From Sinohyriopsis cumingii (lineage: Eukaryota > Mollusca > Bivalvia > Unionida > Unionidae): a DNA stretch of 64,000 nt. The stretch is taken from positions 156,293,053 to 156,357,052 of the forward strand of contig CM068825.1 of the NCBI GenBank assembly GCA_028554795.2, read 5' to 3'. Both the position numbers and the translations under genes were made by a program. How positions within the stretch are numbered: the first letter of the stretch is position 1; each line of letters begins with the position of its first letter. The notes beneath the pieces were generated by a model. It was not told the origin of the DNA. It made no database searches and saw only the letters and a program-made list of their open reading frames with translations. Shown here in pieces: positions 15,940-29,559 of the stretch.

Positions 15940-18865
15940 TTGCTATATTTTCGGTTCAATCCATTATTCAGCTAACATTTCACGTAAAGCTATTGCTATC
16001 TATTCTGTTGAATTCATTATTCAGCTAACATTTCACGTACAGCTATTGCTATCTATTCTGTTCAATTCATTATTCAGCTAACATTTCACGTAAAGCTATT
16101 GCTATCTATTCTGTTGAATTCATTATTCAGCTAACATTTCACATAAAGCTATTGCTATCTATTCTGTTCAATTCATTATTCAGCTAACATTTCACGTACA
16201 GCTATTGCTATCTATTCTGTTCAATTCATTATTCAGCTAACATTTCACGTAAACCTATTGCTATCTATTCTGTTGAATTCATTATTCAGCTAACATTTCA
16301 CATAAAGCTATTGCTATCTATTCTGTTGAATTCATTGTTCAGCTAACATTTCACGTACAGCTATTGCTATCTATTCTGTTGAATTCATTATTCAGCTAAC
16401 ATTTCACGTACAGCTATTGCTATCTATTCTGTTGAATTCATTATTCAGCTAACATTTCACATAAAGCTATTGCTATCTATTCTGTTGAATTCATTATTCA
16501 GCTAACATTTCACGTACAGCTATTGCTATCTATTCTGTTGAATTCATTATTCAGCTAACATTTCACGTACAGCTATTGCTATCTATTCTGTTGAATTCAT
16601 TATTCAGCTAACATTTCACGTAAAGCTATTGCTATCTATTCTGTTGAATTCATTATTCAGCTAACATTTCACGTACAGCTATTGCTATCTATTCTGTTCA
16701 ATTCATTATTCAGCTAACATTTCACATAAAGCTATTGCTATCTATTCTGTTCAATTCATTATTCAGCTAACATTTCACGTAAACCTATTGCTATCTATTC
16801 TGTTCAATTCATTATTCAGCTAACATTTCACATAAAGCTATTGCTATCTATTCTGTTCAATTCATTATTCAGCTAACATTTCACGTACAGCTATTGCTAT
16901 CTATTCTGTTCAATTCATTATTCAGCTAACATTTCACGTAAACCTATTGCTATCTATTCTGTTGAATTCATTATTCAGCTAACATTTCACATAAAGCTAT
17001 TGCTATCTATTCTGTTGAATTCATTGTTCAGCTAACATTTCACGTACAGCTATTGCTATCTATTCTGTTGAATTCATTATTCAGCTAACATTTCACGTAC
17101 AGCTATTGCTATCTATTCTGTTGAATTCATTATTCAGCTAACATTTCACGTAAAGCTATTGCTATCTATTCTGTTGAATTCATTATTCAGCTAACATTTC
17201 ACGTAAAGCTATTGCTATCTATTCTGTTGAATTCATTATTCAGCTAACATTTCACATAAAGCTATTGCTATCTATTCTGTTCAATTCATTATTCAGCTAA
17301 CATTTCACGTACAGCTATTGCTATCTATTCTGTTCAATTCATTATTCAGCTAACATTTCACGTAAACCTATTGCTATCTATTCTGTTGAATTCATTATTC
17401 AGCTAACATTTCACATAAAGCTATTGCTATCTATTCTGTTGAATTCATTATTCAGCTAACATTTCACGTACAGCTATTGCTATCTATTCTGTTCAATTCA
17501 TTATTCAGCTAACATTTCACGTACAGCTATTGCTATCTATTCTGTTCAATTCATTATTCAGCTAACATTTCACGTACAGCTATTGCTATCTATTCTGTTC
17601 AATTCATTATTCAGCTAACATTTCACATAAAGCTATTGCTATCTATTCTGTTGAATTCATTATTCAGCTAACATTTCACGTACAGCTATTGCTATCTATT
17701 CTGTTCAATTCATTATTCAGCTAACATTTCACATAAAGCTATTGCTATCTATTCTGTTCAATTCATTATTCAGCTAACATTTCACGTACAGCTATTGCTA
17801 TCTATTCTGTTCAATTCATTATTCAGCTAACATTTCACGTACAGCTATTGCTATCTATTCTGTTCAATTCATTATTCAGCTAACATTTCACATAAAGCTA
17901 TTGCTATCTATTCTGTTGAATTCATTATTCAGCTAACATTTCACGTACAGCTATTGCTATCTATTCTGTTCAATTCTTTATTCAGCTAACATTTCACATA
18001 AAGCTATTGCTATCTATTCTGTTCAATTCATTATTCAGCTAACATTTCACGTACAGCTATTGCTATCTATTCTGTTCAATTCATTATTCAGCTAACATTT
18101 CACGTACAGCTATTGCTATCTATTCTGTTCAATTCATTATTCAGCTAACATTTCACGTACAGCTATTGCTATCTATTCTGTTCAATTCATTATTCAGCTA
18201 ACATTTCACATAAAGCTATTGCTATCTATTCTGTTGAATTCATTATTCAGCTAACATTTCACGTACAGCTATTGCTATCTATTCTGTTCAATTCATTATT
18301 CAGCTAACATTTCACGTAAAGCTATTGCTATCTATTCTGTTGAATTCATTATTCAGCTAACATTTCACATAAAGCTATTGCTATCTATTCTGTTGAATTC
18401 ATTATTCAGCTAACATTTCACGTAAACCTATTGCTATCTATTCTGTTCAATTCATTATTCAGCTAACATTTCACGTACAGCTATTGCTATCTATTCTGTT
18501 CAATTCATTATTCAGCTAACATTTCACATAAAGCTATTGCTATCTATTCTGTTCAATTCATTATTCAGCTAACATTTCACGTAAAGCTATTGCTATCTAT
18601 TCTGTTCAATTCATTATTCAGCTAACATTTCACGTAAAGCTATTGCCATCTATTTTGTTCAATTCATTATTCAGCTAACATTTCACGTAAAGCTATTGCT
18701 ATCTATTCTGTTCAATTCATTATTCAGCTAACATTTCACGTAAAGCTATTGCCATCTATTTTGTTCAATTCATTATTCAGCTAACGTTTACGTAAAGCTA
18801 TTGCTATCTATTCTGTTCAATTCATTATTCAGCTAATCTTTCACGTAAGGCTGTGTTCTGCATCA
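15940..18865 (+). repeat. 53-bp satellite array, about 55 copies
   Basis: Near-identical 53-bp monomers containing ATTCAGCTAACATTTCAC and GCTATTGCTATCTATTCTG. The variants are few: TTGAATTC versus TTCAATTC, and CGTACAG, CGTAAAG, CATAAAG or CGTAAACC. The rare variant CATTGTTC occurs at 16333 and 17022, exactly 689 bases (13 monomers) apart with the same neighbours, showing a higher-order block duplicated by unequal exchange. The right end (after about 18630) is more diverged. Confidence 0.92.
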
Positions 18866-19680
18866 CTACACATATTGTTTTTACTAAATATTGTTTTTGT
18901 TAGGGAGTGATGGGGCAACCAGCATATGCTTTCAATATGCCTTATATTCATAGCAAAGAAAACGTTAATTGATGCTTATTTTCTAGCACACATGCACTGG
19001 ATACTAAATACACTAAATCATATACTGATAATATTCTTGTTATTATTTCTGTGTACAGCAACATGTGTTGCGAATCATTGTGTCTTAGATGAATTAGATT
19101 AATATTATATAAAATAGATGTCGTGAGAGGTCAGTGTTTTAAACTACATGTTGAGCCACATTCTTGTCACTGACTTACTGTAACCGAGCAATCCTGGTAA
19201 TTGTCAAATTTAGGATATACGTCAAGAATAATGGGCATTTGTTTGGTTTTCCGCTTTGTATGAAGTGATTAAAAAAATCTTAGTTTTCAGCTTGGAACTA
19301 GTTCAAACACAGGATTTCAACTATATTTTACTTGAGAGACATTGCCACTCACTAGCATGGTGGATATAATAAAATTAATATGTGGATGATCTCCAGATTT
19401 CTTCTTCTTCTTTGCAGGAAGGTTGCATACGGAATGTTTATTCAAGTAAATTTAAATTGATTGATATACAAATTGTACTAATTGACCTATCTGGGAAGTT
19501 ATCAAATTTCCAAAGAGGTGACAAATATTAACCTTGTCTCCTTTGGGAATGACATTAACACTGTAATCACATTTGCTTTCTTGGTTGTAAGTAAGAAAAA
19601 ATAAAGCATTTAAATTTTTTTCTTCCACTTAAAATTTCATCCAGTTCGTATGCAACGGCACATTGAAATTTCTAATAAAC
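18866..19680. other. AT-rich DNA, no gene seen
   Basis: No domain-bearing frame or RNA gene recognised. Confidence 0.6.
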
Positions 19681-19681
19681 A

Positions 19682-19815
19682 CGTTTACTTACATTTCATG
19701 TTTGATCTAAGCATTTAAACAAGATATGTTTCCTTACATTTCAAGTTTGATCTAAGCATTTAAACAAGATATGTTTCCTTACATTTCAAGTTTGATCTAA
19801 ACATTTACACAGGAT
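19682..19815 (+). repeat. 45-bp tandem repeat, about 3 copies
   Basis: Copies share TTACATTTCAAGTTTGATCT followed by AAGCATTTAAACAAGATATG, with slight decay at both ends. Confidence 0.8.
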
Positions 19816-20338
19816 ACAGTAAAGAATGTTACTTATGTCAATTTACACCCCACCATAAGGCTGTGAAAATCTCAAACAAAATTTGTTTATACCATTATAT
19901 GGACCTTTCCCGTAATATATATGGCAGTCAGGTAAATATATGGCAGGCGGAAAAAAAAGAATAGATATACACAAACACGAATTCCTTCTTTGTTCAAACG
20001 GATAAGTATGGTCTCTCTATCAGCAACGTTTTTTGATTATTTACTGGTTATTTAGCGTAGAAAATGATACTCCAGACTTAGAAATCGTACTCAAAATAAA
20101 GAAAATGTCGTTTTCTGATTGGTCAGAATATTTTCATGCAAGATGTGAAGTTAAAATAAGTTGAATAACGACTGGATCAGATTGCTGACAGCACGAGTTT
20201 TCATTTTTAAATATTTTAAACACATATTTCTGCGTAAACGCACTATGAAACGTTTACGAGATTCGAGCCGACGATAGAATTCTTTAACGATGAGAGCATT
20301 GTGGGTAATAATTTGTTCTGCATAAATATCTTACTGCT
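19816..20338. other. Intergenic DNA, no gene seen
   Basis: Nothing supported on either strand. Confidence 0.6.
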
Positions 20339-20460
20339 TGAAATGTCTCACGTGTCACAACACATACAAGTACCTCTTCTGAAATGTCTCACGTGTCACA
20401 ACACATACAAGTACCTCTTCTGAAATGTCTCAAGTGTCACAACACATACAAGTACCTCTT
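20339..20460 (+). repeat. 41-bp tandem repeat, 3 copies
   Basis: Each unit holds GAAATGTCTCACGTGTCACA; the third has AAGTGT in place of ACGTGT. The core of two copies has a CACGTG palindrome. It is likely recent, since copies are almost identical. Confidence 0.85.
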
Positions 20461-21261
20461 TATATTAGAAACAAACCATGAAGAGGATATAGTAAGGGAA
20501 CGTACAGACTTGTATGGATGAGAAACAATGTGCATAACATTGGAATTATGTGGAGTTGTACCTTAATTACTGTCACGTATAACGCTGCGAGACAGAAAAC
20601 ATTTGCATTACAATAATGGATGGAAACTAAATCGCAGTTATAGAAAGAGTGCATAAGATTTATATATCTACCTATCACAAAAGATTCATAATTTACAAGT
20701 TATATTCGGAATAATTGTCGCTACTGTTGACTAACATATTTCTCATAATTTTCGTTAAAAGTGTTTTTATAATTAATTTAAAAACCTGCCATCATATAAA
20801 CCATGCATCGGAGAGGAAAGTAGTTTGACAGCAGCTTGAAAAAGCATTATAAACTTATACAGTCTATCTACATCACATATAATTATCATATTTGAAAGTG
20901 CTTGATTAATCTTCCAATATCTCTCCGTCAAACTCCATCGATCGTTCTCTCTTCTTTGGTATTTGCGTTGCTAAACTCCCGTATCCCTATCAAAGAAAAT
21001 GTCCGGACCAATCCTAGCTTTTGAAACAAAAATAATCTTTGGTTCGTGGATCATCACTATTTCAAAGCCGAATAGTACTGATTAGGTGAGTAATAGTAAT
21101 CAGTACTGGACCAGTAATATATGTTGTTTTTCTATCCGGTATTCATGTACGAGAATGTTTCTAGATCACGCAATACTTTTATGATTAGCAATGTATCTGT
21201 GAAATTATTGAAGACGACTAGTAATATTATTTACCCAGCAGACATACAAGTAAAACACAGA
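20461..21261. other. Intergenic DNA, no gene seen
   Basis: A 72-residue open frame at 20460-20678 on minus is hydrophobic by AT-rich composition only. Nothing supported. Confidence 0.55.
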
Positions 21262-21383
21262 GATCTCAGTGGTAAAAGGAGATAAATCGTAGTGTGCTGG
21301 GAGGTACAATTATAATAGTAAGTGATCTCAATGGCAAAATGAGATACATCATGGTGTTCTGGGAGGTACAATTATAGTAGCAG
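21262..21383 (+). repeat. 61-bp direct duplication before the SINE
   Basis: Two imperfect copies starting GATCTCAGTGG (21262) and GATCTCAATGG (21323), each ending in GGGAGGTACAATTATA. The second abuts the 5'-truncated SINE head. Confidence 0.7.
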
Positions 21384-21647
21384 ACTATCCGCCTTGGATG
21401 CGGGAGGTCGTGGCTTCGATCCCCGGTCGAGTCATACCAAAGACTTTTAAAAAAAATGGTACTAACAGCTGCCTCGCTTGGCGCTCAGCATTAAGAGTTA
21501 GTGTTAGGAGTGGTAGGACTGGTGTCAGGATCATGTGGCTGGGTGTGACATCATGCTACATGTGCTAGACATCACTATAAACTGTCACACTGCAGACATC
21601 GTAGCGATATGACTGAAAAATTGTTAAAGCTACGTTAAAAATCCAAA

Positions 21648-21690
<43 letters not shown>
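21384..21690 (+). mobile_element. tRNA-derived SINE, copy 1 (5' shortened), with (CA)n tail
   Basis: Contains a Pol III B-box-like GGTCGTGGCTTCGATCCCCG, then a body shared with the minus-strand copy at 48085-48371 (GCTGCCTCGCTTGGCGCTCA; TCACACTGCAGACATCGTAG; AAAGCTACGTTAAAAATCC). The tail is (CA)n, 21649-21690. Compared with copy 2, the A-box part of the tRNA head is missing. SINEs like this are moved by a partner LINE's machinery. Confidence 0.85.
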
Positions 21691-23904
<2,214 letters not shown>

Positions 23905-24065
23905 AACAGACACACACACATACATACACACATACACACAACACATACACATCTATCCACACATTCACACACATACATATACACACATTCACACACATAT
24001 ACACACATACACATACAAACACATACACACACATACACCCCCACATGCACCCTTCCACACACTCA
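23905..24065 (+). repeat. Imperfect (ACAC/ATAC)n microsatellite
   Basis: Alternating CA-rich run with frequent CATACA interruptions. Long frames on both strands (Cys/Val or His/Thr rich) are artefacts of the repeat. A poly-C/poly-A run and (GGT)n follow at about 24149-24185. Confidence 0.85.
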
Positions 24066-24305
24066 TACTTTGGTTCCTGATATTATTTAGATCCAAACGC
24101 TTACAACACATAAAACATTGCAAACAACAGTTACAACAGGCAAACCCGCCCCCCCCCCAAAAAAAAAAAATGGTGGTGGTGGTGGGGAATGAGGATAAAA
24201 TTGAAACGAAAATATTGATTTTAAAAGTGAAATTGATAAATCCAGTAGCCCTAGAGAGAGGTTATTGCAGGATAATTTAATGCAATAAAAGAACAAGAAG
24301 AAAAT

Positions 24306-24591
24306 GGCGGCGGAGGGCTGAATCCTACAACTTTTAGAAGCCTCCAAACGCCGAAATAAGCCATTTAAAAAAACGCGTTGACGCTTCGTTGTAAACGCAA
24401 TTGTCGCTGCGTTTTATTGTCGTCGTCCCCAGAAGGGGTTAAATCCCACAACTTTTTAGAAGCCTCCAAACGCCGAAATAAAACCGCGAGGGCGCTTCGT
24501 TGTAAACACAATTGTCGCCTTTGTTGCTGCGTTTTGTTGTCGTCAGCCCTCCGCCACCGTCTATCCAAAAACTGTATCTAACCCGACTCGA
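24306..24591 (+). repeat. Left terminal inverted repeat of element B
   Basis: Begins GGCGGCGGAGGGCTGAATCC and ends at ACCCGACTCGA; it pairs with 38427-38712. Inside it, two roughly 110-bp segments sharing AGAAGCCTCCAAACGCCGAA and GCTTCGTTGTAAAC lie in tandem, so the terminal repeat has an internal duplication. Confidence 0.92.
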
Positions 24592-24676
24592 TACCGTGTT
24601 CGAGGATCATGTAAATTTATCGTTACAAACGCATGTGGTTTTTCCTGAGCACGACTAAAGAAATGTTTAAACTTAT
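24592..24676. other. Gap between TIR and ATPase
   Basis: A short non-coding spacer; nothing recognised. Confidence 0.4.
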
Positions 24677-25228
24677 TTATTTCCAAATCGCCTCTGCACC
24701 AAGTCTGGTGTATATTTCGTAACGTGTGTGTGTGTCAACGCCGTTGAACAGCGCAAGAATGTTACAGTTGTCCCTGATCACATTCGGGATTTGTGTATAT
24801 CGTTGAGTTACATAAATAACATCCACGTTTTTATGTCTGCCGCGTGAGAATATCCTGGCAGGATTTGATTGTTTGTCCAACATCACATCGTCGTACACGA
24901 CTAAATTGTTAATTCTCCCATCAATATCATTGATACTTGGTGATTCATCAATGCTAGTAATAAATTCAACAACATCATCACCGTCGTTTAGCGACTTTGC
25001 ACTTTCATTAAAATCTTTTAACACGCTGTGACATCGCTGATCGTCCACAGATGGAGCTACCAAATACAACTTATTCCACTTCATCCACTTCATTATTAAA
25101 TTAAGTAACAACTGCGTCTTACCACTCCCAGATGGGCCTATAATAATCATTCGAACTGAATTTGGTAGCACCGAGTTATGCTTAACTGGTTCTCGTTTAC
25201 TTGTAGCAGAAAAGTCAGTGATCTCCAT
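24677..25228 (-). CDS. Polinton DNA-packaging ATPase, element B
   Basis: A 183-residue P-loop ATPase from the ATG at 25228 (MEITDFSATSKREPVKHN). Walker A is GPSGSGKTQLL (residues about 31-38) and Walker B NLVVYDDV; the later DVIYVTQRYTQIP holds the sensor polar residue. Role: translocation of the genome into the capsid. It is shorter and clearly diverged from element A's enzyme. The frame looks whole. It is the first gene inside the left terminal repeat and diverges from the zinc-ribbon gene across only 20 bases. Confidence 0.87.
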   Translation of the reverse strand: MEITDFSATSKREPVKHNSVLPNSVRMIIIGPSGSGKTQLLLNLIMKWMKWNKLYLVAPSVDDQRCHSVLKDFNESAKSLNDGDDVVEFITSIDESPSINDIDGRINNLVVYDDVMLDKQSNPARIFSRGRHKNVDVIYVTQRYTQIPNVIRDNCNILALFNGVDTHTRYEIYTRLGAEAIWK

Positions 25229-25248
25229 TAGATATATTATAAAAGAAT
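25229..25248. promoter_or_regulatory. 20-bp AT-rich divergent spacer
   Basis: TAGATATATTATAAAAGAAT separates the ATPase start (25228, minus) from the zinc-ribbon start (25249, plus). The TATTATA core recurs directly before other start codons in this element (29133, 31008, 32023), so it may be a shared initiator-like promoter with very short leaders. Confidence 0.45.
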
Positions 25249-25842
25249 ATGGATTTATATTGTGTGAAATGTAGAGCACGTACCCCAACAAGTGATCTAA
25301 CAACCATTGCAACAAAAAATAACAGATCTGCGGTTACAGGCAAGTGTGGGTTATGCGGTACAAAAAAGTTTAAATTTATTTCCAGTGGAGCGCCAAAACC
25401 AAAACCACCGCCAAAACTAAAGTCAGCGCCGAAACCAAGATCAAAGCGAAAATCAAAGCGAAAATCAAAGTCAAGTAAAAAAAAAGGAGGTGATATTGCA
25501 GCCAAGTTAGGAAAGTTACCAGGAGCTCCGTGGGCTAAATAGCCAGGAGAAAAACATCTCCCAGGATATAATTACTGTGGTCCTGGAACCCGACTTGATA
25601 TCAGACTTGATGACCAGAATCAACCAAACCCCGGAGAAGAACCAGTAAATGCCATCGATAAAGCATGCTATGTCCATGATGTAGCTTACCGAAGTAAGGA
25701 TTTGCAACAGCGCCATCTCGCGGATGTGAAATTAATTCACGCGTTAAATGCCATCACTGATAAATCTTTCAAAGAAAAGTTAGCTAGCTGGTTAATAAAA
25801 TCTGCAATGAAATCTAAGCTTGTATTAGGCGCTGGTAATTAA
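25249..25842 (+). pseudogene. Zinc-ribbon plus phospholipase-A2-like virion protein region
   Basis: The start at 25249 gives a zinc ribbon (YCVKCRARTP...CGLCGTKKF), then a very basic Pro/Lys linker (PKPRSKRKSKRKSKSSKKKG). Further along, LPGYNYCGPGTRLD and NAIDKACYVHDVAYRSKD match the Ca-binding YxGPG loop and HD-xxY catalytic helix of the parvovirus VP1-type phospholipase A2, which breaches endosomal membranes during entry. Such domains are known from adintoviruses and Polintons. The region is broken in this copy. It lies directly upstream of the integrase on the same strand. Confidence 0.7.
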
Positions 25843-25847
25843 TTATA

Positions 25848-26801
25848 ATGGAGTCGATTTATTATTTCCCAAGAGGATACTGAAGAGGTAGCGCAGCAAT
25901 CGGCAAGCTCGCCAGTGCAGCAAAAGTCACACGTGATACTGCTAAAAATTGGTTATCCAAACAGGCAATATGGCAAATTTACCAACCACCGCCTAAACAA
26001 ATTCACTTTGCACATTTTGGTGTTATTGTGCCAAATGAAGTTCATCAAGCTGATATATTATTTCTGCCACATGATACCATTCGTCGCCGAACATACAAGT
26101 ACGCGTTAACTGTAGTTGATGTTGCAAGCAGATACAAAGATGCGGAACCGTTAGCGACTAAAACAGCATCCGAGGTTGCTTCTGCGTTTGAACGAATTTA
26201 TCAACGAGGACCTCTACGATGGCCAAATCTATTACAAGTTGATCCTGGCAAAGAATTTCAAGGCGCAGTATCATCATTGATGAAGCGACATAATGTCACC
26301 ATCAGGCGAGGACATACTGCAGTTCACCGTGATCAGGCACTTATTGAGCGATTTAAAAGAACACTTGCTGAGCGGTTATTTGGATATCAGTATGCGAAGG
26401 AATTCATTTAGGACAAGAGATCGCGCGAATGGGTTGCAAGATTACCAAGTGTGATAGCTGCGCTAAATAATGAAATAACTCGAACAACCAACATGAAACC
26501 TGCCATCGCGGTCACTAAAAAACATATACCTGTACAGCGACGTGGTTTTTCAGCACAGCCAATACTGGGTGATGTCACTGTGAGATATTTATATGAACGA
26601 GGTGAACTTGAAGGCGGTAAAAAAAGAGCGACTGATCTTATCTGGAGTATTACCGCACACAAGATATCTAACATAACTAGATCCACTGGTAGCCCAGCAA
26701 TCTACAGGCTGGATTCAACTGCTCCTCAACGTGGACTCACACGTGAGCAATTCCAAGTAATTCCCGAGGACACACAATTACCACCCCGATCACTTAACTA
26801 G
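25848..26801 (+). pseudogene. Polinton integrase region, element B
   Basis: DDE integrase signatures in order: KNWLSKQAIWQIYQPPPK (N-terminal), NEVHQADILFLPHD with the first Asp, YALTVVDVASRYKDAEPL, LLQVDPGKEFQG with the second Asp, and DQALIERFKRTLAERLF with the Glu. The C-terminal part carries ALNNEITRTTNMKPAIAV. No chromodomain is visible, unlike element A. It is broken in a few places. Its 3' end overlaps that of the polymerase region by 8 bases tail-to-tail. Confidence 0.85.
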
Positions 26802-29110
26802 CACCAAGGGTGCCTGCACCACGACTTCGATTACATTCAAGACAGGTTTTGTGTCTGGTGATTGGATCATACACAGATGGTGCATTCGACACTTCTGATA
26901 ATTCTGATTTGCAATAATCATCCTTAATTTTAACATCAGCGGATTCACAATATCCATGTAACATCTCCTTTTTTATCCTCCACGAACTCCATGATTCATC
27001 GTTGCTTGTAAAACGAGCCAGTGATTCTAAATATCTTTTATTGATATAAAATGAATCCGTTGCAACTCTAACTGCAGTGTCAGGAAATCGATTTATCATT
27101 GATAGCAAGTTTATAGAAACATAAGCCAGCATCGAAGATCTTAAATGTGTGTATTGAGGTGATTCTCCATTAATATAACTTACAATTGTGCCTAACTTTT
27201 TCCCGTCGGACAAGAGCGCGTCCTCCCGATTACAAAATATATTTCTCGCAGTGGCATCAGCAATTATAAAATTTAATTCAGTGTCATCGATAATCAATCG
27301 TGAGTGATGTAGTTTATGATCATATGCGCCACCTTGAGTAAATTTACCAATTATTCTTCTCCCGAGATCTTATGCTGTTTTTTCACTATTGCTGAGTTTA
27401 ATCTTAAGAACTTTAGGAGCCTCACCGACAATGACATCCATGGGAGTATTTGGACTCTCTCGTGCATACTCTTCAAAATCTTCATCGAGACTGATACGCT
27501 CCGGTGTTGGTAACCAAACCAAAGTCTGCCGTCGATATGATATAATTGCTTCACTGACCGTCAACGAGACCAGTATTCGGCTGTCAAGCATATATCGGAA
27601 TAACACTATTGGTGCCCAGCGTTTCTCTGAGAAGTGTCTTCCAAAACAAACATAACAGCATGGATGAAGCTCTTTAGCAAATTCAAACGACGTCACACGA
27701 GCAAATCCTGTCAGGGAAAAATCGGGTAAAGGACCGTTTATAGCAACTCGCGTCATCGAGTTCGTGGGATGTCCAAATCTTTTAAAGTATTCGTTACACT
27801 CGCCCATTCGGAGATAGCTTCCCGGATAACACGCAATCATATCCACGGATATCATCTCGCTGTGGTCATACTCGGTATTCCACAAACCGCCGTGTCCATA
27901 CTCGACACAACTCAATTGTATGTCTTCGAGAAACTCACTTTGGGTTGGCCTCCACAAATTTCTTTCTCTGGCGGTGTGAGCGGCAACACTTGGAACTGTA
28001 AAACAATTAGTTAATAACTGCTCAGTGTTTTTAAAATCTTCGATTTTCATGTATTTCTCTGCGAGTTTTTTCGTTTGTTGTTGCAGAGATTGCGTCCGGT
28101 ATAATTCACCGCTGGGTTTTACAAATTGATCATACTCGCCATCTTCGGAACTTTTAAACAACCACATCGAAACAGGGTCGTTTTTTGCTTATTTGTTTAA
28201 TAAAATCAAATATATTTCCCGAATAATATTTCACAACACGATCCCGCGGAAATATCGTAACTGCGTTAGTCTAAGCGTGAGCGTTATGATCAATGATATT
28301 TATTAGAGCTCCGTTTAGATTATATTATATATATATTATTATTATATTTTTCGATTTGTATAATACTTCCTCTGTTATCGTTGTTACGGTTATGGGAAAT
28401 CTTAATGCTTTTTCTAGCTCGGCAACACCGTTTATTGATGATCCTGTGTCCTTGACCTTTTCAGCCCTCGCTGCTATCTTGGAAAGTCTTAGATCAGTTA
28501 GACCGTTTCCGCGCATCGCATTTTTGAAATGTTCCATTACTCGTTCGGCTACACAATTCAGCCTTGACAATATCATTGGGTTAAGTTTATTGATTTTGGG
28601 GGTTTTTTTTGGATAGATTCCATAAATGACCGCGGTCACAGGATACTCTCGAACGTAATATGGTTTATCAATCCCAGTCAGCATTCCTGGTTTGGAATCT
28701 TTACTTAACAGAACGGTTTTTCCATTAGCAAGGACAGGGTCATTTTTGTCACGGATAATCCACGTATCGGAACCTGCTTGCAAAATAAATTTTATTCTGA
28801 AAAAATATTTCTGATTATCAAGGAGATAATCAATAATTGTTTTCGCTCGTGCATCATTCATTGTAGCATCAATGACTTCGTCAACATTGACTCTGTCAAT
28901 GTCGCGTATAATTTTAAATGTGGACCATACGTGAGATGCGCCGTCGTTACAAAATTCTTTTTTGGCATTCCTGATAATATTAAACAGATCAGTCAGGACC
29001 CGTCTCCGCGAGTCAGGGGTTAGTCTGTCAAGATCGAATCTAGAAGCTTTCCCGGTGCCAGTGGCAGATAATCTTTCAAACTCCTCCGTATTATATTTAA
29101 GACAAACATT
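26794..29110 (-). pseudogene. Protein-primed DNA polymerase B region, element B
   Basis: Minus-strand signatures in 5'-3' order: an N-terminal region with FKIIRDIDRVNVDEVIDATM and YFFRIKFILQAG, of the type found at the front of Polinton polymerases; palm motif A ISVDMIACYPGSYL; FARVTSFEFAKELHPC; and motif C as RVATDSFYINK. It would replicate the element by protein priming. The exonuclease part is poorly preserved to my eye. Several breaks. The sequence is very different from element A's polymerase. Confidence 0.78.
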
Positions 29111-29132
29111 TAAATAAGAAATATTATATATA

Positions 29133-29369
29133 ATGAATAAATGCAAGTGGCTTCAAGTTGGATCCGTAATTCCTTGTAATAAATTCTGCAGAAATGAATT
29201 CTGCGGGACACATTCCCAAAGCGTCCGAAGGGGAAGTTTAGGACCAATACCGTGTCTGCGATGTGGTGTTGGGGTCAGGGGTAAAACACAGTTATGTGCA
29301 AGTTGCGCAGGAAAGAGATACCGTGAACGTAAGCGATATTATAACAAAAAAATAACGACGTTGCGCTAA
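29133..29369 (+). CDS. Small cysteine-cluster (zinc-binding) protein
   Basis: A 78-residue protein that looks whole: KCKWLQVGSVIPCNKFCRNE, CGTHSQSVRRG, then PCLRCGVGVRGKTQLCASCA and a basic tail (RYRERKRYYNKK). About nine Cys plus a His suggest two small zinc-binding modules, the second a C-x2-C...C-x2-C ribbon. I do not know a named family. Its ATG follows ATTATATATA directly. It diverges from the polymerase across a short AT-rich gap and precedes the HNH region. Confidence 0.6.
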   Translation: MNKCKWLQVGSVIPCNKFCRNEFCGTHSQSVRRGSLGPIPCLRCGVGVRGKTQLCASCAGKRYRERKRYYNKKITTLR

Positions 29370-29559
29370 AATGCGAGCGCGATTATATAACTAAGTTTTC
29401 AGACAAATTATGAATTAGACAAATATATTATTATATAAATGAGCCAAGAATTTGTCCCGCATCCTATCATTAAGAATTATTAACTATCATTAAGCGAATC
29501 GTGAGGGGATAGTTAGGCACTGTAGATTGAAAAAACCAGTGGTGTTGTTAATACTTCTA
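29370..29559. other. Short non-coding gap in element B
   Basis: AT-rich with a direct repeat ATTAAGAATTATTAACTATC/ATTAAGCG; nothing else seen. Confidence 0.35.

Noticed and set aside
15190-18865. CRISPR-like array
   Set aside because: No unique spacers, monomers are contiguous, and the context is an animal genome.
24365-24581. 67-residue frames on both strands of the terminal repeat
   Set aside because: Present in both ends only because the ends are inverted copies; internally duplicated and without any domain.
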